In this document: one piece after another, positions 12,101-23,499 of the stretch
How positions within the stretch are numbered: position 1 is the first letter of the stretch
Layout of the letters: each line of letters begins with the position of its first letter
Source: Sphagnum compactum
Taxonomy: Eukaryota > Bryophyta > Sphagnopsida > Sphagnales
Direction: 5' to 3'
Assembly (NCBI GenBank): GCA_965153455.1
Contig: OZ234498.1
Coordinates: 11,098,001-11,162,000, forward strand
DNA length: 64,000 nt
Translations under genes and position numbers: made by a program
The notes under the pieces: model-generated
What the model saw: the letters and a program-made list of their open reading frames with translations, nothing else
Told to the model about the DNA's origin: nothing
Database searches by the model: none

Positions 12101-15100
12101 TGAAAATCGAAGCACTGGGAGACCTAGAAACTTCACAGAAAACATCTGCTGCTGCCATCATCGATGCCTCAAAAGCCTGAACCAAAAAAAAACATTAAGA
12201 AAATATTTGGGTATGCAGGTTTTGTGATGAAAAAAGGCTGTTGATGCCACAGAAATTTAAGGAAAAAAAAAAGAAAAAAACCAACAAAGTGCAAATGATG
12301 AAAGAATCTTTCTAGCAGGTTTCAATAAAGAATTCATCATTTCTGGCAAACAGTCCCAAATTTTCGTTTTGGGCTTGGGTAAAATTTATGTACCTTCAAC
12401 CACATACGTCCTGCCTCGTTGTCCACTGACTGTGAAGTGAGTGCTAATGTGAATGTATCCAAAAGACCCACAACCTTGCCAGCAGAACAGTTGCACAACA
12501 ATGTTAGGTAATAAATAAATCCAGAGATTGGTGGCATCTTGGTCAACCAAGAGAGGCGATCGATCCGTTCACCCCAAAAAAGATGGAAATTATAGTGTGG
12601 ATCATAATTGAGAACAGAAAGATCTGTAATTGAATTTTACCTGGAGAGAATTATTCTTGGCAAGTGAATGTGTGCGAAGAAATGCCACGAGCTGCTGCAA
12701 ATTCTCGGCACTCAGCACTGTCAACCTGTTTGCAAATTCTTGCTGCATAAAAAGGCCACAATTACACAACAACTCAGAATTCTAAGATCATAAACGAACA
12801 ACTAAGTTTTGCCCAAGAATGATCGATTCTTCTGCAGATTGTCAACAAAGCTCCCACAATAGAGAGATGCTCTCAACTGTAAACCCTAAACCCTCCCATG
12901 ATAGATAGATACTCATCAGCTCATCATCATCATCATCATCATCACCTCCAGTACTAGTACAAGATGGTCAAAAGATTTTATATTTACATTAGTCTTTTTG
13001 GCAAAAACCTCTCACCCTCAAAACAACACTGCTGCTGCTACCACCCTCGGTGGAACCACTGGGTTCAGCAGCGAGCTTGATGGCCGCACGTACAACCACT
13101 GTTGCAAGATACACAAGGACACTGTTTTCTGATCGCATACACTGCATCATCAATCAATCAATGCCACCACATGTAGATGTAGCAAAATTCTCATTACCCA
13201 TAAAACTGTTTTTGTGTGAGTGGAGTGGGTGGGCTAGTCCTTTTTTTGCCAAAAAAAGTTCAGTATCATATCTCATGAGGCAAAAAAAAAGAATATAAAA
13301 AAGAATGGACATTAAGAGCACATGACAGGCATAATCAACTAGATGGTTTTTAGATGGCTTTGTTTTACCTGAAAAATGACTGCAACCACATCAGGCATGT
13401 TCCTAATGGCCTCGAAGCAGGGCCGTGATGCCAAAAGCCTTTGCAGCACAATGCAGCAAGTAGCAGCACCCACAAAATCCTGGCCAGAGTTGTTCCCTGG
13501 TTTTGGCAATGCAACTATGGTAATTTCAAGAGTATCCATCCTAACAAAAGACTTTCAACATACAATTTGCAAGGGAGTGCCTGGCTGCCCACTGTAAACA
13601 AATTTTGTAGTTTAGTAGTCTTGCATGGAATATTGTACTCTGCCATGTTTGTGTGCTATTTCATTCACCCATTAAATATATGCAACAGTGCCAAGAAGAC
13701 AAAACCAAAGGGAAAATTAAAAATAAAAGTCCTAGTTTCTCATCACTCTTCAGTTCAAAGAGCTTACCAACACACTCCTTCAGATAATCTGTAACTGCTT
13801 GGAGAACCTTGGAGTCATTGCACTGTGAATCTCCCACCTGCCCCCAACAGATGAGACAGAAAAAAATAACAACAAAATTATTTCTTGTTTTGGAACTAAA
13901 CTGGTTCAGGGAAAAAAAAAGTTATCGGGATGGTGCTTTCTTTCTGCAAGCACCTCACTGACACAACAAATCAATAGAAATGCCTATCTAGTGGTTTAGG
14001 GTTTAGGGTTTAGGCTACAGTGATCTTGCGGCAGGAAAAGTTTAAGATGGGCAAAGCAAGATGCTTACGTGCACATTGCAAGCATATTCCTTTAGAGTGA
14101 GATGTAATGCTGCAGGGTCATCTCGAATGGAATAAAAAGTCCCAATGAATCGATTTAAAAAGTAGGCCTCAGATTCATGCTGCACAAAAAAAAAGAAGAA
14201 GAAAAAAACATGAAATTATTTGTTGTCAGAATCACCGTATTCCAACAGTTCCTCCACACCTTGACAACTCTTGTTTTTTTTTCAAGCAATGAAGACCCAA
14301 TGAAGAGACTTATGAAGATAGTTAAATTTTCAGTGACGAACAAGAAGACCTGGTAGTATGCTGGAGATGATGGCATCTCGGGAAGTGCATGGGAGAAGAA
14401 GGATTCCAGCCGAACGCTGAATGCTGTGCTCTTGCTGATGCCAATCAAGTCAGCGATGCTGGCAACAAAGTCCTCTCTCTCATCAAGGAAGTATTGAGTG
14501 GCTCTCCAGGACTGGAACTCGAGCGTCACTTCTCTGACATCCTTCTCACTCACAATAACACCAAGTATATCCTTCAAGCTGCAGTAGCCACAAAAGGAGT
14601 CATCAGTTGCTACTATGGGTGGATGATGGCAGGGATAACAACCTACAATTCTTTTCCTTTTTATTTTCTTTTTTTTTAGCGAGTATTTTCCAAACAGCTC
14701 AGCTCAGCTGAAGTGAGTGTTTTTGTCTAACCTGTGAACGCTTACAACATGATCAACCCATGTCTCGAAAAAGTAATCTTTTGTCATGCATACTTTGCGC
14801 TGCCGCTCTTGCTTTGTTGAATACTGCCGTTTTGTGACTTCAAATTCACAGACAATTGGGGATTCTTTCTGCGTTCAAATCATCAACCCCCAAGCTCTTA
14901 GTACATAGGTATGCAGGATGGACTGCCACCACTCAGCACTTGAGCTGAAGATGACAACTTCTTCAATTGACTTTGCACCTGAGAAAAAAGCAATGCCAAG
15001 ATGCTTGTAGAAACTAAGTGCTCGTTTTTTATGTTTTATGAGTGCATAAAAACAGAAAGATTTATTTTTTAAAAGAAAAACCATGGCATGCTTTGCTCTC

Positions 15101-17442
15101 TTTCTTTCTTGAGTCTTAGAAAATCAATCTATGGGATTTCTCTATCCATCATCTGCAGCTGAGCTTACCATTTTCTTAGCGTAGGTTGCAACATTTTCAA
15201 GCATTGTTGAACTAGTAATTTTCCCAATCTCAATATCCAATTTCAAATTTGACTGAAACCCAATGCAGAAAGAAAGTTCAGCATGTTAGATTGTACAGCA
15301 GATCACATGATGCAACAGTTGAGAAGTGGTAATAATCAGTCACTGCTACTGGTAATCATTAAAATCAATTTTCCTACTATGACCTTTGTCCCAATCACTT
15401 TCTGATGCCCAGTCCTCATGTAACCAACTCCCTCAATATGTGTATTCAAACAACCTTCTGCTTTGAATTTAGCAGAAGGGTAGTCTAATGGTGGTGCTGG
15501 TGTGTGGCTACAACCACAAACTGAAAAAAAAACAAAAAGAACAAACAAAAAGCTCACCTTCATGTTTCGTTGCACAGCAAGTAAAAATGGAAGTGAGTCC
15601 TTCAACGAGAGTTGCATAACACGGGAGTTGAGATACACCAGCACAATGTGCTCCTCATCTGTGAGTGTTTCTAGCTTCACAATATCCTGGAAATTTACCC
15701 TCTTTGCTGCTTTCATCTGTAATGCAGTCAAGTGTGCTCATAAGGCGAGGAGAAAAAATAAATGTTCAGAGACCTTCAAGAGCAACATGTATGATACTGA
15801 CCACATACCGTAACATCCCCGCTGCTCCCAGGTGGAAATGGGTGGAGGTTTGTTAATGTCAAACATCAATCAACCTGGTAACCAATCTCGTACTAAGATT
15901 CTCTTTCAAAAGATTGGCAGTGGTGGGAAAACTACTCACTCAGGCCCATGATTGTGGTGGTTAGCAGCTCCCAAAGAAAGACCTAAAAGAGAAGGAGAAG
16001 ACCCAAACCGAGGAAAAAAAACAACAACAGCAACCCAAGAAACAGAAGAAAAAGGACAAGAAATTGGGAAAAAAAAGCTTACTCGGCGCAGTCGCTCTTG
16101 TCGGTGACCAGTGTTAACCATCTTGATAATTGAGGCACTTCGAACACGGAGTACTGTATCAGTGAATCCCCCTTGCTGATTGCTATGTTTCTTCAACGAG
16201 AAATCTGTACCTGGTAAAAAAAAAAAAAGGAAACCACCACACAAGGAAAAAAAAAAAACAACACCAAAGCCACCCCACACAAACACATGCACATGTAGTA
16301 AGTATCCAGACATGTATGTATGTAAAGGTTTCTACTAGTCATGTGCACCTTGAGACTCCTTGGGATCCATTTCTTCTTTGAACAATTATTAAAAAGAAAA
16401 GGAAAAAACCAACATAATCATGTGGAACATTCTTCAACCAGGTCTTCATTCTCTTCAACTCAAAGGTTATCTTTCCACACAATTCAGGTCTCTTTGAAAA
16501 TGTGCAATGACAATTTGGGTCTCTTTGAAAATGCACAATCACAATTTGGTTCTCTTTGAAGTGTGCAACAATGATTCAGGTCTCTTTGATATGTGCAACC
16601 ACATTAAGGTCTCTTTGAAAATGTGCAACCACAATTTGGATATCTTTGAAAATGTGCAACAAATGATTTGGGTATCCTTGAACATGTGCAACGATGATGT
16701 TGGGTATCTTTGAAATGGCAGAGAGAAATTATCATTCTCCACAAGATCAAAAACAAAACCAAATTGTTCATTCAACCCTAATTCCTCTGTTGCAAATTCT
16801 TACAGTTTGTGAGAAGCAGCAGGAGATGGAGCACAGATGCCTTACATATTCTTAGGAAATGCAGCACAAATTCTTCAACAGATTCTTAGGAAATGGGGCA
16901 CAAATTCGTCATAGATTCTTAGGAAATGGAGCACAGATTCCTAACAGTTTGTTTGCTAGTGAAATGGAGATGTAGTTATGAGATAATGGTCATGAGGAGC
17001 GGCCGCAGCAGATGATGAGAAGCTTACCAATGCCATTGACGTCGTCAATTCGGTTGAAAAGAACAGTGAGGAGATGAGATCTGGAGTCACAGAAGAAGCG
17101 AAGAGTGTGGTAGCTGCTGCTGCTACTGCCGTGGTGATGGTGACCATGAGCTACTGCTTGTTGCTTCTTGGAAGAAGCAGCAGCAGGTGTGGAGTCCAGG
17201 ACTTCCAAAGAGAGCTCCGTCGGATCGTCTTGGGAGGCCGTGACTTTGGCAATGTGCTCGAAGCTGATGTAATCCTCAGCGACCAAATTGTTGGTCGCTG
17301 CCGCTGCTGATGACGACAATGGTGACACGGAGATTCCATGTTCCACTACTCGCAGAAGAAGAAGAAGAAGACGTGTACTTCCTCCTCCTCGCGTGGACGA
17401 GCGGCCAGTCTGTTGTCGTACCAGAAACACTTGGTAGTCCAT
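110..17442 (-). CDS. Divergent GRV2/RME-8 (DNAJC13)-family endosomal protein, multi-exon, J domain apparently absent
   Basis: Members of this family are large endosome-associated proteins that recruit Hsp70 for retromer sorting. Seen here: a PH-like N-terminal exon (17028-17442, first ATG after an in-frame stop), then 16083-16210, 15558-15716, 15169-15252 and further exons near 14.8, 14.4, 13.4, 12.4, 10.4 and 9.0 kb. The 3' half is resolved with matching phase: 8129-8297, 7877-7993, 7405-7600, 7086-7192, 6763-6864, 6281-6465, 5609-5798, 517-5401 and 110-177. Family repeats are clear, e.g. GPEVIWNTEMRKR, LTYPELA, FYLQNLL and AFWTSDMRAELHR. Between 7086 and 6864, where the J domain should sit, there is only ~220 bp and no HPD codons. 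The 4.9-kb exon ends in a Ser/Pro-rich repeat tail. The terminal exon joins through a GTGAGT donor at 516 and ends in TAG at 110-112. Similarity to the Arabidopsis protein is low, so this is probably a derived paralogue. The exact 5' exon set is uncertain. Confidence 0.75.
178..516 (-). repeat. Last intron of the RME-8-like gene, made of a tandem duplication
   Basis: The intron (GTGAGT donor at 511-516, TTTTGCAG acceptor at 178-185) consists largely of two imperfect copies of a ~140-bp unit, about 212-352 and 353-470. Both copies carry GTGAGTGAG, CATTTCTTC, TACTTGCAAAAG, AAAATTGATACAC and TGGAACCCCACA. Copy one also contains a CCTAAACCCTAAACCCC telomere-like stretch. Confidence 0.7.
517..2330 (-). 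repeat. Tandem coding repeats in the Ser/Pro-rich tail of the RME-8-like protein
   Basis: This part of the 4.9-kb exon encodes a disordered tail rich in Ser, Pro, Leu and Thr. Between about 1500 and 2000 it consists of three to four copies of a 147-bp (49-residue) unit containing the word GTNHESPSP and an SSSASS run. Further toward 517 the units degrade into shorter GTTNHESPPP-type repeats. The period is a multiple of three, so several frames on both strands stay open. These other-frame ORFs are shadows. The tail is absent from ordinary RME-8/GRV2 proteins as I know them. Confidence 0.75.
6526..6549. repeat. Interstitial telomere-like motif, (TTTAGGG)3
   Basis: Three plant telomere units lie in an intron of the RME-8-like gene. 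Similar two- to four-unit stretches occur at about 27-58, 312-328, 7377-7402, 9948-9963, 10963-10977, 11665-11691, 12880-12894 and 13993-14013, all in introns or flanks of the same gene, and again at 58911-58927, 60852-60877, and 62350-62610. They are too short to be a telomere. Confidence 0.9.
8697..8790. repeat. (GACA/GATG)n microsatellite in intron
   Basis: A run of GACAGACAGAC, GATGGACAGATGGG and similar tetranucleotides lies in an intron of the RME-8-like gene. It is a simple sequence repeat with no coding meaning. Confidence 0.9.
16485..16720. repeat. 31-bp minisatellite, about 8 copies, in the first intron of the RME-8-like gene
   Basis: About eight imperfect copies of a ~31-bp unit carry GGTCTCTTTGAAAATGTGCA followed by a variable ACAATTTG stretch. 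They begin near 16487, 16517, 16548, 16579, 16608, 16638, 16670 and 16702. The array lies between the exons at 17028-17442 and 16083-16210. Confidence 0.85.
16825..16945. repeat. 33-34-bp minisatellite, 3-4 copies, same intron
   Basis: Copies of ATTCTTAGGAAATGGGGCAC start near 16848, 16882 and 16915, with a degenerate copy before them. The array is adjacent to the 31-bp one but has an unrelated sequence. Confidence 0.8.
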
Positions 17443-18420
17443 GACCACCCCACCCACCACTCTAGCAGCAGCTGGATCTATCTACCCTTCTTCTTGTCTG
17501 TGACCCACACTCAGCTACAAGAAGAAGGTGGGAGCATCCTTTCATCCTTTCCCCGGGCCGGCTGCGGCCAGCTTACAACCCAGCTTCCCCGCCAAACTAC
17601 AGACATGACTCACTCACAAGAAGAAAGCTCACATTCTACTGGAGAAACTTCGGCACCCGAAAAAAACCCACAAAAAAGAAAAAGAAAAAGAAAAATAGGG
17701 CAGCATTCTTTCTATGCACATGGTGCAGCTTTCTCCGGCTGCGAATGCAGCTCCACCCACCTGACTTACCTCAAAGCTCTTCAGCTGGATCTTCGGATTC
17801 TCTGCATGTGTACTGCACTCATTCGATTGCAAACACATTCAGTTTACTTATTGTTGTAGAGAAAAAAATATCCTCGGGATGCGAGCTCTTGCTCGCTGCA
17901 ACTGCAATCTTAGAAATCAAGCAAGGAAGCAAGCGAGCAGCAAGCCTCCGCGAGAGGGAGAGCGAGCGACGACGACGACGGCGACAGCAACGGCGACGAC
18001 AGCGACGGCGACGACGGCGACGCAGCGAGCACAACGGACGAACCAACGCGAACAAACGGCAGACTGGGCGTTGTTCCCCACGCTCTCCTTCATTGGGAAC
18101 GCAAAGCAGAACACTGGAGCGTTCTTGTTCCCAATCCTTGTGAATGCATTGAGAACTTAACGGGAACACACTCATTGGGAACTCAATGCACAAGACTGGG
18201 AACGTGCAGGGCAAGACTGGCTTTGTGAACTACTACTACTACTTGTGAACGTAGAGGGAACGTGACGGCCGGCAGACAACTGGGGCGTTTGTTCCTTTGT
18301 TCCCACGCCTTGTTTTTACTACTACCTACGTGTGAACGAACGAATAGGGAACGAGAAGGGGAACTTTGCGTAAAAAGGGATTGGGGGGGTGGGGGGCTGT
18401 CCTCGTGCCCATTAGATGAG
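17443..18420 (-). promoter_or_regulatory. 5' flank of the RME-8-like gene (probable 5' UTR and promoter)
   Basis: This ~1-kb block upstream of the first ATG is more GC-rich than the DNA beyond it. It holds CGACGG-type trinucleotide runs at 17965-18030 and repeated GGGAAC/GTTCCC words at 18070-18360. No TATA box or transcription start can be fixed by eye. The open frames here are low-complexity and I do not call them genes. Confidence 0.45.
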
Positions 18421-18425
18421 AAAAT

Positions 18426-18755
18426 GGGCTTTCTTTCATTCATCCATTCATTCGTTGGTTCGTTCATTCGTCGGTTCCTTCACCATTTATTCATCCATTT
18501 GTCCTGCGAGGATACCCGTGGCGACTTCTTCATTCATTCATTCATTCATTTGTTCATTTCTTTATCCATTTATCCTACACATACGTTGGCTTCTTCATTC
18601 ATTCATTCATCATTTGTTCATCCGTATGTCCTGTTGAAAGACGAGATGTGTTGACTTCTTCATTCATTCATCCACTGATTCATCCATATATAATAATCCT
18701 CGTGATGATATATGGCGACTTCTTCATTCATTCATTCATTCATCATTTTTTCATC
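18426..18755. repeat. (TTCA)n-rich low-complexity tract
   Basis: ATTCATTCATTCATCC-type tetranucleotides form four to five blocks separated by short unique words such as TCCTGCGAGG and GTCCTGTTGAAAG. The spacing of the GGCGACTTCTTCATTC or GTTGACTTCTTCATTC block starts (near 18520, 18585, 18650 and 18714) suggests a ~65-bp higher-order unit. Confidence 0.85.
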
Positions 18756-18879
18756 CATGCATTTTGTGGGGAAATATTATATTGTAGTACTAAGTTGTAA
18801 GGGCTGGTTAAAAAAAAATCCAATTGGGATGATGGATGGATGTGATGAAAACTACAAAAATAAAAATAAAATCCATCCA

Positions 18880-19335
18880 ATCCATCCAATTGCGATGGAC
18901 AGATTGCACCCAAAAAGGGAGGAAAAGATATGCCAAGAAATAATTACATAACAAAAATCCAACGGGGACGGATGAATGGATATGCCAAGAAAAAAAGGAA
19001 GAAACATCATCCAATTGGGATGGACAGATATGCCAGGAAATATTACACAAGAAACATCCAATTAGGATGGACGGATATGACAAGAAAATTTACATAAAGA
19101 ACCATCCAATCGGGATGGACGGATACGACGAAATATTAACATAAGAACCATCTGATGACGGATACGATGAAACATATTACATAAGAAACATCCAACCAAC
19201 GGATATGACAAGAAATATTACATAAGAAACATCCAATCGGGATGGACGGATATAACAAGAAATATTGTATAAGAAACATCCAATTGGGATGGATGGATGG
19301 ATGGGATTGGGATGAAACATCCAATCGGCATTGAA
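18880..19335. repeat. ~47-bp minisatellite (ATCCAATTGGGATGGACGGA family)
   Basis: About eight or more imperfect copies of a 40-48-bp unit each carry CATCCAAT, GGGATGGACGGATA, GACAAGAAATATTACATAAG. Unit length drops to ~40 bp where the GGGATGG word is lost (19145-19205). The array is non-coding and lies in spacer. Confidence 0.85.
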
Positions 19336-19479
19336 GTCGGACACCCACCCGAGGGCTTGCCGTCTATACAGTATTTGAAAACTTCCGGATGACAAATCAT
19401 TTTCAATCCCGCAATGATTTTTTTTTTTTCTTGTGTTGCGTTGCTTGTGGGGGCCATGGGCCATTACGTCCGTCCGTAA

Positions 19480-22400
19480 ACTTTTTTTTTTAAATTTTAA
19501 AAGACCCAGGTTTTTCTAACTCTCATGTTGAATCTATAGCCAAATATGGCCAAATATGGCTAAACGTTCTTATGGACGATAAATATTTGTTTTTTCTGGC
19601 TTGATAAAATAGAAAAAGCTTTTTTTTTGCAAGTGATGAATTATCGATGGCATGGTATTAAAAAATGGCTACAAAAATTAATTATCAAAAGTTAAATTTG
19701 GGCAAAAACTCGGTGAAGTCAGTCAGTCCGTCAGTCAGTCCGGACACAACTCAAGAACTCTCTTGAAGTTTACTTATGGGCTTCCGATTAAAGCTGCCGG
19801 TCGGTCTTCTCTTATTGTGCTTCAAACTGTCGAACATGCATCCCGACAGTTTTGGCTCGACCGTTCTTGTGCAGAGTAAGTAGTACGGAATTTTTTCAAA
19901 AAATAAAATAAAAATTATGAGGAAAAAAAAAACATTAAAATGTTTCAACCTTATGTCAATCATTAATTAATTATCGTATTAATTGATAATTAATTGACTA
20001 ATTAGTCATCGTTGGTAGTGCGGAGCAACATGAAACCCAAGTAAATAAATAAATAAATAAATAAAGTAAATAAGTAAATAAATAAATATATATATATATT
20101 GAGAGTTCTATTACTTTATAGTTATTATTTATAATATATGGAAATATAGTGTGATGAAATAAATGCATATGTAAAACATCCATTTGTGCCATAAGCCAAA
20201 ACATTGCTTGATATTTTTGGCTTTCGATTTTTTATTACATAACAATATTATTATTATTATACTCATTCTTTTGTGAACGAGAAAATTTATGGTGTTCCCC
20301 GTAACATACAAAATTAGGTCATAAGTCATTATTGGCATCGGGAACAACAACGTGTGTGTTCACAATTGAAAAACTTCATTGGCCTTCTTCTTAAACAAAC
20401 ACCCATTCAAAAATCCTTCCAAAAGATGGGGGCAAAAAACCCCAAAAAAAAAAAGCCTTTAAAAAACTAGTGAGAAATTTTTAATAGTGAAAATTCCACT
20501 ATGAAAACCTCTAAATTTTAATTTCCCCATAATTTTAATTTAATTAAAAAAAAAAACCACCCCCATGCCAATCAATCATCAAGGTGGCTTTTCCCATGAC
20601 CAAATATTATTATCACCTTATGTATGTATGGGTACAAAACTAAGGTAATAATAATAGGAGCACCCCTAAACCCTAGTTTATCACCAAAATTGATGGTTTT
20701 CTGAGTTTCATAGCTTGGTTGAATGCTAATGTACTCTTTTTTTTGGCAGGTTGGTTGTTTTTTGAATCTCACACTGTGTATGACCAAACTCAGGGTTCTA
20801 GTGTTGTGTTTCCCTTACTTTATGACCAAACTCAGGGTTCTAGTGTTGTGTTTTCCTTACTTTACGGATAAACTCGAATAGGCAGGTATATGAGCAATTG
20901 CGTGATGGGTTGAAGTACATAGATAATTGCAAAGCATGTTGAGAAAGCTTTTTAGGGTTACAGCTTTTTTCAAACCAAATGGCAGAGGACCCAATCTCTT
21001 ACGAAGGAGGATGGGATATATCTATCACTACTAGAGACAAACACTAAAGACACATAAAGACCATGAGTGTAGCCTACAATGTAACAACAACAACAACAAC
21101 TCTCAAGAAGAAGTGTGTAAGAGAGTTTTCTTTTTAGTAAAGCTTGCTAGGCAACTTGGAATGGACTCATCATCATCATCATCATCATCATCCATAGGTA
21201 TGGTGTGCTTTGTCGAAGGGGTAATTAGCTCGAGGCAAAAATAAATAAATTTAATAACTTAATGGTGGCAATCATGTCTAGGGATAGAATATGCATAATA
21301 TATATATGCCGACAATGAGATGAACCAAACATATACATTCAAGAGGGTTCATCTTTTCTTCCTTGGGTGGCAAAAGGGTGTGATGATGGATTTTTATTTA
21401 TTTATTTATAAAATTAAAAAAATTTATGTTTCTTGTGTTCCCATCATGTTCTTGTATGTTCTCAATGATGTTCCTCGGGGGTTTTTAGTGAGTTTCCCAT
21501 GATGTTTTGTTCCTCAAAGGGTGTTTTGTTCCCACAATAGCACCTCATTTTATAATCCCATATCTCCTTTGTCCAAAGTTCTCCCATTCGCATCTATATA
21601 GGTTTCAAATTTAATTGAATGGAATTCATTCAAATTCCTAAATTGAATGCAAATACATTGAATTTTTTTTTGAGTTGAATTCCAATTCGATAATTGAATT
21701 AAGATTCAATTGAAAAAAAATGGGATGCAAATTGATGGATTCAATACTAAAAAGTCTATTTGTGAACATGATGTTAAAAAAAAAAAACTTTAAAACAAAG
21801 ACCAAAAAAACAACACCTTTACTTGAGAATGGGCTAAATAGATTCTAATTTGAAATTCCTAAATAATAAATTATGACTTATAAAATCTAAAGATATCCTA
21901 CTTAAAAATAGCCCCAATGAATCAATCATTATTGAAATTTCATTTTGTACTCCAAATTGTGTAACCATGATATTACATAATTAATGTAATATTACATGAT
22001 TTTATAACGCCAAGATTAGTTATAGGAGGTAGAATTTGAAAATAGTATTAGTTTATAGCCTAGAGTAGATCGATGAATACATATGATAAATGAAGAAATG
22101 ACGTTATGGGCCCTATGGATGAGAATCTTTTGACAAGGATCTATTTGCATTCATATAAAAATTAGTTAACTATTGTGAAGTAGGCACAAACCAAAGTCAA
22201 TTAACTTGACCTCATATGTGACCAAAACATTGAAACTCTAAGGTAGGAAATGTCAAATAATATAAAGATTCATCCATAAGAAGGATGAATATTTTTAAAA
22301 GTGACACAATCTTATTGAATAAAATTAATGAATGATAATATATTCATTCACTTTTCTTTTGAAATATTGAATGGGTTGTGCGTGGGAGGAACATTGAGTT

Positions 22401-22990
22401 CATTCATATATATTTTTTTGTGTTCAAATTCTCTTTGTAAGACTTGTGAGGGAACTTTTGTGTGTAGTGTAAATCAATGTAACAAAAAAATACATGTATT
22501 ATTTTGAATTGCCAAAGTATTCATTCACAAAGGAAGACTTGGGTGGAGTTGCATGGGGAATGATTTGCATAAGACAAGGTCTTTAGGAGATTGCGATGAA
22601 TTATTTAACTTCTTCGTGTGATTTTGACGTGTGTGTGTGAGTGTGTGTGTGGGTGATCATAACCCAACACCCATATGGAGTGTATGAAGCAAACGGTGTC
22701 GTGGATGTTGTGTGAGAGTTTTAATTCATTCAATCTATCTTTGAGTTTTCGTTACAAACAAAACCTTTTAACCTAACCATCATCGTCCCAACTCATCCCA
22801 AGCTACAATACCATCATTGTTTTTACAATAATTTGTTTGAAGATTATTTGGCACCTGAGTGAATTGTGATAAATAAATAAATAAATAAATAATTATTTGG
22901 CACCTGAGTGCTACTGGTATGATGATGGTATTCAATGGATATCACAAAGAAGTTTAATATTGCGTGGATTGTACTTCTTCCCACACATTG
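19480..22990. other. AT-rich intergenic spacer
   Basis: No gene is recognised. The stretch holds (TAAA)n/(TA)n at 20041-20100, a 42-bp direct duplication at 20779-20864 (GACCAAACTCAGGGTTCTAG), (CAT)n at 21171-21191, a GAATT/AATTC-rich stretch at 21600-21730, and a 19-bp direct repeat (ATTATTTGGCACCTGAGTG) flanking (AAAT)n at 22842-22910. Two adjacent CCAAATATGG boxes sit at 19540-19559. Confidence 0.6.
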
Positions 22991-23066
22991 AGAGATTTGG
23001 ATGACTAATAGACCTCTTCTCTCTGTCCGCTATTCGTTGTCAACATTCGGTTTGTATTTGTCATAT

Positions 23067-23478
23067 ATGGGTGTGTTGATTCTTAGAGTCCTTTTGCTGT
23101 TGTTGTGTATATGGCAAGCAGCAGCAACCATCACTAACTTACAACATACTACTACTGAACATGCAAAAAAATTTCTCTCTATGTTGCAAGAGTTGGGAAA
23201 GGATGTGTGAAAAGTTGTTTTCAAAAAATAGAAAATAAAATTATGCTTGTGTGATGATTTCATTTTTGTCAAACGAGAAAGATACCAAGAAGTACTTGGA
23301 GTGGAGTATGAGGTCAGGTAAGGCTGTAAAGAGTAGGACTTCAGGCAAGCAAGAAATAATTTGGGTGATTGTGAACAACATGCGGGGAAGCATGAGAATT
23401 ATGCCAGCAACAGAAGAAGATTTTGGCAATGTATGTATATCGGATAAATTCAAGGAACACATTTGGGGACGCATGTGA
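23067..23478 (+). other. Possible small secreted-protein gene, unproven
   Basis: An ATG at 23067 opens a short frame whose first ~20 residues look like a signal peptide (MGVLILRVLLLLLCIWQAAA). A lysine-containing helix and a stop near 23208 follow. A second frame at about 23254-23478 encodes a basic ~70-residue stretch (MRSGKAVKSRTSGKQ). The two might be joined by a small intron, but no convincing donor/acceptor pair is visible. I recognise no family. Chance open frames in AT-rich DNA are a real alternative. Confidence 0.2.
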
Positions 23479-23499
23479 ATTGTGGGGACATAACAATAT

